Assembly: GCF_001509485.1 (NCBI RefSeq)
Contig: NZ_LLZI01000001.1
Span: 62,001-126,000 of the forward strand
Origin: Streptomyces sp. NRRL F-4489
GTDB lineage: Bacteria > Actinomycetota > Actinomycetes > Streptomycetales > Streptomycetaceae
Reading direction: 5' to 3'
DNA length: 64,000 nt
Shown here: piece by piece, positions 41,068 to 49,022 of the stretch
How positions within the stretch are numbered: the first letter of the stretch is position 1
Layout of the letters: each line of letters opens with the position of its first letter
Notes under the pieces: model-generated
Database searches by the model: none
Seen by the model: the letters and a program-made list of their open reading frames with translations, nothing else
What the model was told of the DNA's origin: nothing
Program-made: the position numbers and the translations under genes

Positions 41068-41727
41068 ATGGCAGCTCATGGCAGCGGCGGCGGGACCGGT
41101 ACGGCGGTCCCGGACGACGAGGAGTTCTGGGACGCCCGGTACGCGGAGCGGGACCGGATTTGGAGCGGCAGCCCCAACGCGGCCCTGGTGCGCGAGGTCG
41201 GCGGGCGTTCCCCGGGGACGGCCCTGGACGTGGGCTGCGGGGAGGGCGCGGACGCGATCTGGCTGGCCGGGCAGGGCTGGCGGGTCACCGCCGTCGACGT
41301 CTCCGGCGTGGCGCTGGACCGGGCCGCGGAGCAGGCGGCCGCGGCCGGGGTCGCGGACCGGATCGACTGGCAGCGGCACGACCTGGCGGCGGCCTTCCCC
41401 GAGGGCCGCTTCGACCTGGTGTCGGCGCAGTTCCTGCACGCGCCCGGGGAGCTCTTCCGGGAGCGCATCCTGCGGCGGGCGGTGGACGCGGTGGCACCCG
41501 GGGGTGTGCTGCTGATCGTCGGGCACGCCGGGGCGGTCCCCGAGGAGCACCGCCGCACGCACGGTGAGCGCTTCCCGACGCCCGGGGAGGTGCTGGCGGC
41601 GCTGGCGCTCCCGGAGGGCGAGTGGGAGGTGCGGCGCAGCGAGGAGGTCACCCGTACGCAGACCGGTCCGGACGGGCAGCCGACCGAGCGGACCGACACG
41701 GTGCTGAAGGTGCGGCGCCGGGGCTGA
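41068..41727 (+). CDS. SAM-dependent methyltransferase, class I
   Basis: 219-residue methyltransferase. The N-terminus has EEFWDARYAERDRIWSG, typical of the UbiE/TPMT-like group. The SAM-binding motif I is ALDVGCGEGADAIWLAGQG, with motif II VTAVDVSGVALDRA. The post-motif region FDLVSAQFLHAPGELF lacks a long cap. The substrate is unknown; small thiols or halides are common in this group. ATG at 41068 has GAGAGGAG 8 nt upstream. The gene converges with the aminopeptidase gene across a terminator. Confidence 0.9.
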   Translation: MAAHGSGGGTGTAVPDDEEFWDARYAERDRIWSGSPNAALVREVGGRSPGTALDVGCGEGADAIWLAGQGWRVTAVDVSGVALDRAAEQAAAAGVADRIDWQRHDLAAAFPEGRFDLVSAQFLHAPGELFRERILRRAVDAVAPGGVLLIVGHAGAVPEEHRRTHGERFPTPGEVLAALALPEGEWEVRRSEEVTRTQTGPDGQPTERTDTVLKVRRRG

Positions 41728-41736
41728 GGCCCGGGT

Positions 41737-41766
41737 CCCCGGCGGCGGCGCGGGCCGCCGCCGGGG
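41737..41766. terminator. Bidirectional terminator
   Basis: A perfect 13-bp stem CCCCGGCGGCGGC (41737-41749) and its complement (41754-41766) with a 4-nt loop, in the 48-nt gap where the methyltransferase and aminopeptidase genes converge. Confidence 0.88.
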
Positions 41767-41775
41767 CGCACCGGG

Positions 41776-43176
41776 TCAGGCCGCCAGGACGGGCAGCGGC
41801 TTCTCGTAGAGCCAGGAATGCAGCAGCGGCCGGACGTGGGGGCCTGAGCAGCGCTCGGCGTGCGCGAGGAAGGCGGCGGTGTCGGCGCTGGCGCCGCGGT
41901 GGGTCTCGTGCCAGCCGCGCAGCAGCGCGAAGAACCGCGTATCGCCGACGGCCCGGCGGAGCGCGTGCAGGGCGCAGGCGCCGCGGACATAGATCCGGTC
42001 GTCGAAGATCCGGCGCTGGCCGGGGTCGGCGATCCGCAGGTCCTGAGGCCGGTCGCGCAGCGAGCGCCATTCGTGCCGGGCGATCTCGTCGGCGGAGTCC
42101 TCGCCGATGTGCTCGGACCACAGCCACTCGGCATACGTGGCGAAGCCCTCGTTCAGCCAGATGTCGCGCCAGTCGCGCAGGCTGACGCTGTTGCCGTACC
42201 ACTGGTGGGCGATCTCGTGGGCGACCAGGGTCTCGGCGCCGCGCTGCCCGTCGATGTGGTTGCTGCCGAAGACCGACCGGGTCTGGTTCTCGACCGGGGC
42301 GGCGAGTTCGGCGTCCACCACCACCGCCCCGTACGCCTCGAACGGGTAGCGGCCGAACCAGCCGGCGAAGGCGCGCAGCATGTCCGGCTGGCGGGCCAGG
42401 TCGAACGCGGCCTCCTGGGCGAGCCGGGCCGGGTAGGCGTTGTGCAGCGCGACCGGCGGGTGGTCCGGGCCGACGTGGGCGGTGCCGCTGTCGTGGCGGA
42501 AGCGGCCGGTGTAGAGCGCGGCGAGGTAGGGGGCCATGGGCCCCGGGTGGTGGTACGTCCAGCATTCGCGGTGCCCGGTGCGGCGGCGTTCGAGGAGGGT
42601 GCCGTTGGCCAGCGCGTGGTGGCCGTGCGGGACGGTGATCCGGAGGGTGAAGGCGGCCTTGTCGTCCGGGCGGTCGTTGCAGGGGAACCACGACGGGGCG
42701 CCGAGCGGCTGGGAGGCGACCAGGGTCCCGTCGTGCGGGTCGCCGGTGCGGTCCCAGCCGATCGGGCCGAACGGGGAGCGGACCGGGCGGGGCCGGCCGC
42801 GGTAGCCGATCTCGGCGGTGAAGCGGGTGCCGGCGGCCAGCGGGCGCGGGGTGTCGAGGTAGAGCTTGCCCTGCTGCTGGCGGATCCGGACCCGGGTGCC
42901 GTCGATCTTGGCGGTGTGCGCGGTGAGCCGGGACAGGTCCAGTTCGACGCGGTCCAGCGGCTCGCAGGCCACCGCCTCGATCCGGGCCCGGCCCTCCAGG
43001 TTGGCGCCGGCCGGGCGGTAGTCCAGGTGCAGGTCGTACGAGACGGTGTCGTGGGCGTAGGTGCCGTGGCGCGGGAAGTAGCGGTCGGTGGCGCCGGCCA
43101 GGCCGTCCGCGACGGTGGCGGCGAGCGGGAGCAGGGCCGCGCCCCGGAGCAGGGCGCGGCGGCTGCAGCGGGTCAT
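41776..43176 (-). CDS. M1-family zinc aminopeptidase, exported; candidate epsilon-poly-lysine-degrading enzyme
   Basis: 466-residue gluzincin of the M1 family. The zinc site is LVAHEIAHQWYGNSVSLRD (HExxH) with the third ligand in WLNEGFATYAEW. The N-terminus has RALLRGAALLPLAATVADG, a twin-arginine-lacking signal-type or anchor segment, so it probably acts outside or at the membrane. It starts inside the last codons of pls (4-nt ATGA overlap), which implies coupled translation. Aminopeptidase-type epsilon-poly-lysine-degrading enzymes are known from S. albulus, so trimming or detoxifying the polymer is a natural role, although substrate use cannot be read from sequence. The exopeptidase motif (GxMEN-like) appears as APVENQTRS. 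Confidence 0.88.
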   Translation of the reverse strand: MTRCSRRALLRGAALLPLAATVADGLAGATDRYFPRHGTYAHDTVSYDLHLDYRPAGANLEGRARIEAVACEPLDRVELDLSRLTAHTAKIDGTRVRIRQQQGKLYLDTPRPLAAGTRFTAEIGYRGRPRPVRSPFGPIGWDRTGDPHDGTLVASQPLGAPSWFPCNDRPDDKAAFTLRITVPHGHHALANGTLLERRRTGHRECWTYHHPGPMAPYLAALYTGRFRHDSGTAHVGPDHPPVALHNAYPARLAQEAAFDLARQPDMLRAFAGWFGRYPFEAYGAVVVDAELAAPVENQTRSVFGSNHIDGQRGAETLVAHEIAHQWYGNSVSLRDWRDIWLNEGFATYAEWLWSEHIGEDSADEIARHEWRSLRDRPQDLRIADPGQRRIFDDRIYVRGACALHALRRAVGDTRFFALLRGWHETHRGASADTAAFLAHAERCSGPHVRPLLHSWLYEKPLPVLAA

Positions 43177-46100
43177 GCGGCCGCACCGCCTTGCGCGGCG
43201 GGCGCGGCGGCCTGCCGGGGGCGTTCGCCGGCGATCGGGTTGCCGGCCCACCGGGTGTGCGCGGGGACCGTCTCACCGCGCATGACCAGCGAGGACGGGG
43301 CGATGGAGGCGCGGGCGCCGACGTCGGTGCCGGGGAGCACGATGCCGTGCGGGCCCAGCGAGGCGCCCTCGGCCAGGCGGACGGTGTCCAGCCGCATGAT
43401 CCGGTCGTGGAAGAGGTGGGTCTGCAGCACGCAGCCGCGGTTGACGCTGACGCCGTCGCCGAGGCTGATCAGGTCGGTCTCGGGCAGCCAGTAGCTCTCC
43501 AGCCAGACCCCGCGCCCGATCTTGGCGCCGAGGGTGCGCAGCCACCAGTTCAGGACCGGGGTGCCGGTGAAGGCGCCGGCCATCCACGGTACGGCGAGGG
43601 ATTCCACGAAGGTGTCGTAGAGCTCGTTGCGCCAGACGAACGCGCACCACAGCGGGTGTTCGCCGGTGGTGAACCGGCCGACCAGCAGCCACTTGGCGAG
43701 CGTGGTGGTGAGCAGCGCGGTCAGTCCGGCGGCGAGCAGCAGCGGGGCGCCGACCAGCGCGGCGAGGCCCAGGCCGCCGCTGGCGAAGGCGTCCTGTTCG
43801 GTGAGGAGGACGCCCTCGGCGAGCGCGACGCCGCAGATCAGCGGCAGCACCCGGCACAGTTCGACGGCGGCGCGGGCCAGGACCAGGCGGCGCGGCGGGG
43901 CGAAGGTGCGGGCGGGGTCGGCCTGGGCGGCGACCCGGGGCAGCGGCATGGCGGGGCGGCCGAGCCAGGACTGGCCGGGCTCGCCGTGCGCGGGGGCGTT
44001 GGAGAGCACGCCGACCAGGCTGTGGTCGGGGACGTCGTGGCCGGGATCGACGATGCCGGAGTTGCCGACGAAGGCCCGGCGGCCGATCCGTACGGTGCCC
44101 AGCCGCAGCCAGCCGCCGCGCAGTTCGTAGGGGGCGACGAGGGTGTCGTCGGCGAGGAAGGCGCCGTCCTCGACGTGGAGGAGGGAGGGCAGCGGCAGCA
44201 CGGTGGAGATCTCGGCGTGCCGGCCGACCCGGGCGCCCAGCAGCCGCAGCCAGTGCGGGGTGGCGAGGCTCGCGTAGAGCGGGAAGAGGCTGCCGTGGGC
44301 GCCGTCGAGGAGGCGGGTCACCAGCCAGGCGCGCCAGGCGACGCCGCCGGCGGCCGGGTGCAGGCCCGGGGTGATACCGCGGCCCAGGACGCGGACGGTG
44401 GCGGCGGTGACGAGGATCGAGCAGCCGGTGGTGACCAGTGCGAAGGCGGGGGCGGCGGCCAGCAGCCGCAGGGCCGCGGCGGACAGCGTGGCGCAGTCGC
44501 GGATCAGGAAGTACGCGGCGATCAGCGCGGGCGCCGCGGTGAGCAGGGCGAGCAGCGGCAGGCCGAGGAGGGTGAGCCCGTAGGCGGCGGTCCAGCGGCG
44601 GGAGCGGCGGTGGTGCGGGGCGGGCCAGGCGGGGCCGGCGATGCGTTCAGCGGCGCCGGCCGGGCGGGCCGGGGAGCCGGTCCAGCGGTCGCCGTCGGGG
44701 AGGGTGCCGTCCAGGCAGCCGCCGGCGGCGAGTTCGGCGTCCGCGCCGACGACCGCGCCGGGCATCAGCATGGCGCGGTGGGCGACCCGGGCGCCGGGAC
44801 CGATGCGGACCGCGCCGATGTGCAGGGTGTCGCCGTCGAGCCACCAGCCGGAGATATCGGCCTCGGGTTCGACGCTGCACCCGTCGCCGAGTTCGGCGAG
44901 GCCGGTGACCGGCGGCATGGTGTGCAGGGCGATATCGCGGCCGGTGGCGCAGCCCAGGGCGCGGGCGTAGAGCCGGGCCCAGGGGGTGCCGAGGAGGGAG
45001 GGGACGCCGAAGGCGGCGACGGTGCGTTCGGCGGTCCACAGCCGCAGGTGGACGGCGCCGCCGCGCGGGTAGGCGCCGGGCCGGATCGAGCCGGCCAGCG
45101 CGCGGGCGGCCAGCGCGCCGATCGCGCACCGCATGGGCGCGCTGAAGAGCACCACCCAGCCGAGGGCCACCAGCCACCAGGCGGTGTGCGGGGCCCAGGC
45201 GTGCGGGGCGAGCAGGCCCAGGACGTTGTCGGCGAGCGCCAGCCCGACCAGTCCGCGCAGACCGGCGACGCCGTACAGGGCGGTCTGGACGAGGAGTTGG
45301 ACGGCGGCGGCGCGGCGCGGGACGGGGCGGACCGGACGGGCCTCGGCGACCGGGCCGCCGAGCGAGTCGAGGTGCTCGGCCATATCGCGCAGCACCGGGT
45401 GGCGGTAGAGGTCGGCGACCGAGACGCCGGGGTGGTGGGCGCGGAGCATCGACGCCATCCGGGCGGCGACCAGGCTGGTGCCGCCGAGGGCGGTGAAGTC
45501 GCTGTCCGGGCCGGGCCGGACGCCGAGGAGTTCCTCCCAGACGGCGGCCAGGCGGGCGGCGGTGCCGTGGAGTTCGGGCGGTGGCCCGGCGGCGGCCGGG
45601 GCGGACGGCAGCGGCCAGGGCAGCGCGTTGCGGTCGACCTTGCCGGAGGTGCGGGTGGGCAGGTCGTCCACCTCGGCGAGGACGGGGACGAGTTGGGCCG
45701 GGAGCCGTTCCTGGAGCAGCGCTCTGGCCTTGTCCTGCTGGAAGCTGGAGCCGTCGGCGGTGCGCTGCTCGGGGACGACGTAGCCGACCAGGACCTGGGT
45801 GCCGGCCGGGGTGGCCTTGACGGCGGCGGCGGCGCCGCGGACGCCGGGCAGGGCGGCCAGCGCGGCGTCGATCTCGCCCAGTTCGATCCGGCGGCCGCCG
45901 AGTTTGACCTGGTCGTCGGCGCGGCCGAGGAAGAGCAGGCCCTCGGGTTCGGCGCGGACGAGATCGCCGGTGCGGTAGGCGCGGGCGGTGTCCAGGACGG
46001 CGTCCGGGCGGAACCGGTCGGCGTCCTTGACCGGGTCGAGGTAGCGGGCGGTGCCGACGCCGCCGATGACCAGCTCGCCCTCCTCGCCGTGGGCGACCGG

Positions 46101-47123
46101 CCGGCCGTCGCGGCCGACGACGGCGAGCTGCCAGCCCGCCAGCGGGAGGCCGATGCGGACCGGTACGCCGGGCAGCAGGCGGGCGGCGCAGGCGACGACG
46201 GTGGTCTCGGTCGGGCCGTAGGTGTTCCACATCTCGCGGCCGGGCCGGGCGAAGCGGTCCACGAGCCCGGCCGGGCACGCCTCACCGCCGACGATCAGCA
46301 GCCGGACCGCGCGCATCGCCTCGTCGGGCCAGAGCGCGGCGAGGGTGGGCACGGTGGAAACGACGGTGATCCCCCGCTCGACCAGCCACGGGCCGAGTTC
46401 GTGGCCGGCCCGGACCAGGGCGCGCGGGGCGGGCACCAGGCAGGCGCCGTGCCGCCAGGCGAGCCACATCTCCTCGCAGGAGGCGTCGAACGCGACCGAC
46501 AGCCCGGCCAGTACGCGGTCGCCGGGGCCCAGCGGGCGGTCCTGGCAGAAGAGGCCGGCCTCGGCGTCGACGAAGGCGGCGGCCGAGCGGTGGCTGACCG
46601 CGACGCCCTTGGGCGCGCCGGTCGAACCCGACGTGAAGATGATCCAGGCGTCGTCGCCGGGGCCGGGCGGGCGCGGGGCGCCGGCGGGCCGGGCCGGGGC
46701 GTCGTGGGGGCCGTCGGGGCCGAGGACGGCGCAGACGGCGGCCTCGCGGAAGACGGTGGCGGCCCGCTCGTCGGGGTCGTCGGCGTCGACCGGGACGTAG
46801 GCGGCGCCGCTGCGCAGGACGGCGAGGATCGACAGGTACAGCTCGGCGGTACCGGAGGGCACGCGGATCCCGACCCGGTCGCCGGGGCCGATCCCGCGGT
46901 CCCTGAGCTGCCGCGCGCGGCGCTCGGTCTCGGCGCACAGCTCGCGGTAGGTGAGCGCCTCGGAGCCGGTGTCCAGGGCGGTCGCCCGCGGGTGGGCGGC
47001 GGCGGTGGCGTCGAGCACGTCGAGCAGGGTCCGCGGGGCCGGGGTGCCGGCGGTGCGGTATACGGCCCGTTCGGTGAGGGGCTCGGACGGCTCGAAGGAC
47101 GATTCGAGAAGGGGCGACGACAT
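43173..47123 (-). CDS. pls: Epsilon-poly-L-lysine synthetase (single-module membrane NRPS)
   Basis: 1316-residue synthetase. The adenylation domain (about 30-510) has IIFTSGSTGAPKGVAVSHRS (161-180), Asp213 in AFDASCEEMW for the alpha-amino group, NTYGPTETT, YRTGDLV and the A10 Lys495 in RTSGKVDRN. A thiolation domain follows with the phosphopantetheine Ser550 (FTALGGTSLVA). The rest is the Pls-specific part: six membrane segments alternating with three soluble condensation-like domains (about 620-1316), containing left-handed-helix-like repeats. There is no standard C or TE domain. N-terminus and length agree with known Pls (about 1319). It polymerises L-lysine through the epsilon-amino group at the membrane. 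Confidence 0.94.
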   Translation of the reverse strand: MSSPLLESSFEPSEPLTERAVYRTAGTPAPRTLLDVLDATAAAHPRATALDTGSEALTYRELCAETERRARQLRDRGIGPGDRVGIRVPSGTAELYLSILAVLRSGAAYVPVDADDPDERAATVFREAAVCAVLGPDGPHDAPARPAGAPRPPGPGDDAWIIFTSGSTGAPKGVAVSHRSAAAFVDAEAGLFCQDRPLGPGDRVLAGLSVAFDASCEEMWLAWRHGACLVPAPRALVRAGHELGPWLVERGITVVSTVPTLAALWPDEAMRAVRLLIVGGEACPAGLVDRFARPGREMWNTYGPTETTVVACAARLLPGVPVRIGLPLAGWQLAVVGRDGRPVAHGEEGELVIGGVGTARYLDPVKDADRFRPDAVLDTARAYRTGDLVRAEPEGLLFLGRADDQVKLGGRRIELGEIDAALAALPGVRGAAAAVKATPAGTQVLVGYVVPEQRTADGSSFQQDKARALLQERLPAQLVPVLAEVDDLPTRTSGKVDRNALPWPLPSAPAAAGPPPELHGTAARLAAVWEELLGVRPGPDSDFTALGGTSLVAARMASMLRAHHPGVSVADLYRHPVLRDMAEHLDSLGGPVAEARPVRPVPRRAAAVQLLVQTALYGVAGLRGLVGLALADNVLGLLAPHAWAPHTAWWLVALGWVVLFSAPMRCAIGALAARALAGSIRPGAYPRGGAVHLRLWTAERTVAAFGVPSLLGTPWARLYARALGCATGRDIALHTMPPVTGLAELGDGCSVEPEADISGWWLDGDTLHIGAVRIGPGARVAHRAMLMPGAVVGADAELAAGGCLDGTLPDGDRWTGSPARPAGAAERIAGPAWPAPHHRRSRRWTAAYGLTLLGLPLLALLTAAPALIAAYFLIRDCATLSAAALRLLAAAPAFALVTTGCSILVTAATVRVLGRGITPGLHPAAGGVAWRAWLVTRLLDGAHGSLFPLYASLATPHWLRLLGARVGRHAEISTVLPLPSLLHVEDGAFLADDTLVAPYELRGGWLRLGTVRIGRRAFVGNSGIVDPGHDVPDHSLVGVLSNAPAHGEPGQSWLGRPAMPLPRVAAQADPARTFAPPRRLVLARAAVELCRVLPLICGVALAEGVLLTEQDAFASGGLGLAALVGAPLLLAAGLTALLTTTLAKWLLVGRFTTGEHPLWCAFVWRNELYDTFVESLAVPWMAGAFTGTPVLNWWLRTLGAKIGRGVWLESYWLPETDLISLGDGVSVNRGCVLQTHLFHDRIMRLDTVRLAEGASLGPHGIVLPGTDVGARASIAPSSLVMRGETVPAHTRWAGNPIAGERPRQAAAPAAQGGAAA

Positions 47124-47569
47124 CGATATGCCTCTGTTCGGTGCCGGTGGGCAGAAAACCCTCGGACGTTCGCCCCTACAGATGCCGGGCACCGGGCGGC
47201 GGTTCGCGGGCCGGGACCCGGAATCCGCTAATCGAACGCGGTGTGAAGGCGGCCGCCGGCCGCTCGGGCAGGCGGCGCCGGGAAACGCGCCGCGGCGCCT
47301 GACCACGGCGTGGGAAAGAATTGACTCCGGCCGGGGATTGTTTTCGGGACCCGCACCCGGCACCCGTAAAACCGCAGGTCACAGCCCTGCCGCCGATCGG
47401 TTACGGACCGGCCGGTCAAGCCTTGGCCAATTATTGCGCAACCGAGCAAGTATTCATCGCTTTCTCATGCCGGCCTCATCACGCCGTCATGACACCGCCA
47501 TACCCTCGCAACGCGCCCGCCACACACCCGATCGCGTCACACCGGCCGCCAAGCGGGCCCGCGCCCGCG
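47124..47569 (-). promoter_or_regulatory. Promoter and leader region of pls
   Basis: A 446-nt gap with no gene that I can support. The part near 47395-47470 is AT-richer and probably holds the promoter. The perfect 12-bp palindrome GACCGGCCGGTC (47406-47417) lies next to TTGACC (minus strand), a possible -35. The leader of about 280 nt that would result contains GC-rich blocks. The regulator is not known. Confidence 0.45.
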
Positions 47570-48361
47570 CTACTTCAGGATGTTCACCGCGCGCGCCACC
47601 ACCAGAACGACCGTCAGCAGCGAGACGGCCGACTGCAGGAGCATCAGCAGCTTCGCCCAGCGGGTCAGCGGCATCACATCGGTCGGGCTGAAGGCGGTGG
47701 CGTTGGTGAAGGACAGGTAGAGGTAGTCCGGGAACTGCGGCTCCCAGTGCTCCGGCGCCAGCTCCGGCGTCGCCATCTGCGGGAAGAGGAAGTCGGGGTA
47801 GCGGCGTACGGCGTGCGCGCGGGCGACCGGGCCGCCGCGGTCCCACTCCCAGTACCAGAGCGCGAAGGCGATGACGTTGGTGAGCCAGATGCCGCCGCCG
47901 GTGATGAGCAGCTGGCCGGCGTCGCTGCCCTCCGTACCGCGCACCAGCCCGGCCACCAGCCGCACCGCGGACCAGCCGTTGGCCGTGCTGATCAGCGCGA
48001 TCAGCACCAGCCCCGCACCGCGGTAGAGCGCCGAGACCCGCTCGATGCGGTACGGGTCGGCCGCCACCAGCAGCAGGACCAGCGCCGTCTCCAGCCCCGG
48101 CAGCAGCCACTCCGGATGGATCGCCAGCCGCTCCGGCAGCAGCCACTGGAGCACCACCGCCACCAGGACCGCGACCGTCGAGGGCCAGCGGGGCTCCCCG
48201 CGGGTGACCCGCCGCCAGGCCGGCCGCAGCCGCCGCCCGGCCGCCTCCACCCCCGCGAGGGTGGGCGCCAGCAGCGCCTCGATCCGCTCCAGCCGCTCGG
48301 CCTCGCTTCCGGGACGGCCCGCTTCGCCGGGCCCCGGCTCCTCCTGGGACATGCGGCTCAT
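47570..48361 (-). CDS. Integral membrane protein, ion-channel-like / DUF1345-like
   Basis: 263-residue membrane protein with about six hydrophobic segments. The N-terminal 45 residues are charged (SEAERLERIEALLAPTLAGV). The C-terminal part, FPDYLYLSFTNATAFSPTDV followed by PLTRWAKLLMLLQSAVSLLT and VVLVVARAVNILK, resembles the pore region of two-TM potassium channels or DUF1345 proteins. ATG at 48361 is chosen; a GTG two codons earlier or an ATG three codons later are possible. It ends in the pls promoter region on the same strand, so it is upstream of pls but a separate unit. Confidence 0.78.
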   Translation of the reverse strand: MSRMSQEEPGPGEAGRPGSEAERLERIEALLAPTLAGVEAAGRRLRPAWRRVTRGEPRWPSTVAVLVAVVLQWLLPERLAIHPEWLLPGLETALVLLLVAADPYRIERVSALYRGAGLVLIALISTANGWSAVRLVAGLVRGTEGSDAGQLLITGGGIWLTNVIAFALWYWEWDRGGPVARAHAVRRYPDFLFPQMATPELAPEHWEPQFPDYLYLSFTNATAFSPTDVMPLTRWAKLLMLLQSAVSLLTVVLVVARAVNILK

Positions 48362-48561
48362 GCTCACCCGGCACGGCGGCGGTGTCCAGCGTCGGGCCCG
48401 CGGGCGGCGGAACGGGATGGCCGCGCGGTTAAGACGAGGTCAAAACTTGCGCGCTTGCGCAAGTGACCCCCACCGAGGGTCTACACTTCCAGAGGACTCC
48501 GGACGCCCGCCCAGGGCGGACTCCGGAAAATCCACACACATCACACGACTGACGAAGCGAG

Positions 48562-48717
48562 CACCTCGTTCGGTGAGGCGTCGTCACGGACACAGGCCAC
48601 TGATCCCACCCGTCGAGAGACGCTCCGGATCAGGACAGGTCTCCCCGGCCCAAGGGGTGACCCCAAGTGGCTGCCCCGCGGGGGCTACGCCGTGACGTGC
48701 CAAAGCTCTGACGAGTG
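48562..48717 (+). promoter_or_regulatory. M-box (ykoK leader) Mg2+ riboswitch
   Basis: The leader holds the conserved blocks of the M-box RNA in order: CTCGTTCGGTGAGGCG (48565-48580), ACAGGCCACTGATCC (48590-48604), GTCGAGAGACGC, GGATCAGGACAGGTCTCC, GTGGCTGCCCC and, closing the fold, GTGCCAAAGCTCTGACGAG (48698-48716). The start CTCGT pairs with the ending ACGAG. M-box RNAs sense Mg2+ and shut off transport genes when it is high. The downstream transporter at 49023 is the target. The 12-nt hairpin-forming region CCGGTC / GACCGG (48728-48745) may be part of the switch. Confidence 0.93.
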
Positions 48718-48806
48718 GGGGTGGCACCGGTCCGCGGCGACCGGTCCGCTCCTTGCCGGATCGACGACGGCGCACCCAGCGCCCCGGCCGGAAGGAGGCG
48801 AGAGAC

Positions 48807-48878
48807 ATGGATTGCAGTAGTCCGGGCCATCATCGGCCCCGCCTCCGCCTGCCCTCGCATTCTTCCGGCACGCGGTAA
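48807..48878 (+). CDS. Short leader ORF (23 residues) between the M-box and the transporter
   Basis: ATG at 48807 with an excellent ribosome site, GGAAGGAGG, 7 nt upstream, then 23 codons beginning MDCSSPGHHRPRLRLP and a TAA at 48876. The SD core GGAGGC (48795-48800) is complementary to GCCTCC (48841-48846), inside the ORF, with a nested GGGCC / GGCCC hairpin between them, so translation of the leader may be gated. It is too short for a stand-alone protein and is most likely a regulatory leader peptide; it could also be a chance ORF. Confidence 0.55.
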   Translation: MDCSSPGHHRPRLRLPSHSSGTR

Positions 48879-48993
48879 CCACCTTCCCTGCGCGGCTTCC
48901 GGCCGCGTCACGCCCCCGTGCGGCAACGCGCCGCGACGGGCCGCCGTGCTGCGCCGCCGCGCAGGGAGGACGGCTGCCCCGCGCCACCGACCC

Positions 48994-49009
48994 GTCCCCC
49001 ACCGGGGAC
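48994..49009 (+). promoter_or_regulatory. Hairpin in front of the transporter ribosome site
   Basis: GTCCCC (48994-48999) and GGGGAC (49004-49009) form a small hairpin directly before the GGGAGG ribosome site of the transporter, where it could affect access. Confidence 0.4.
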
Positions 49010-49022
49010 CCGGGAGGTAGCC

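Noticed and set aside
43191..47231. An uninterrupted plus-strand frame of over 1300 codons opposite pls
   Set aside because: It is the mirror of a GC-rich coding frame on the other strand; its protein is a low-complexity Gly/Ala/Arg string without domains, whereas the minus strand codes for the complete synthetase.
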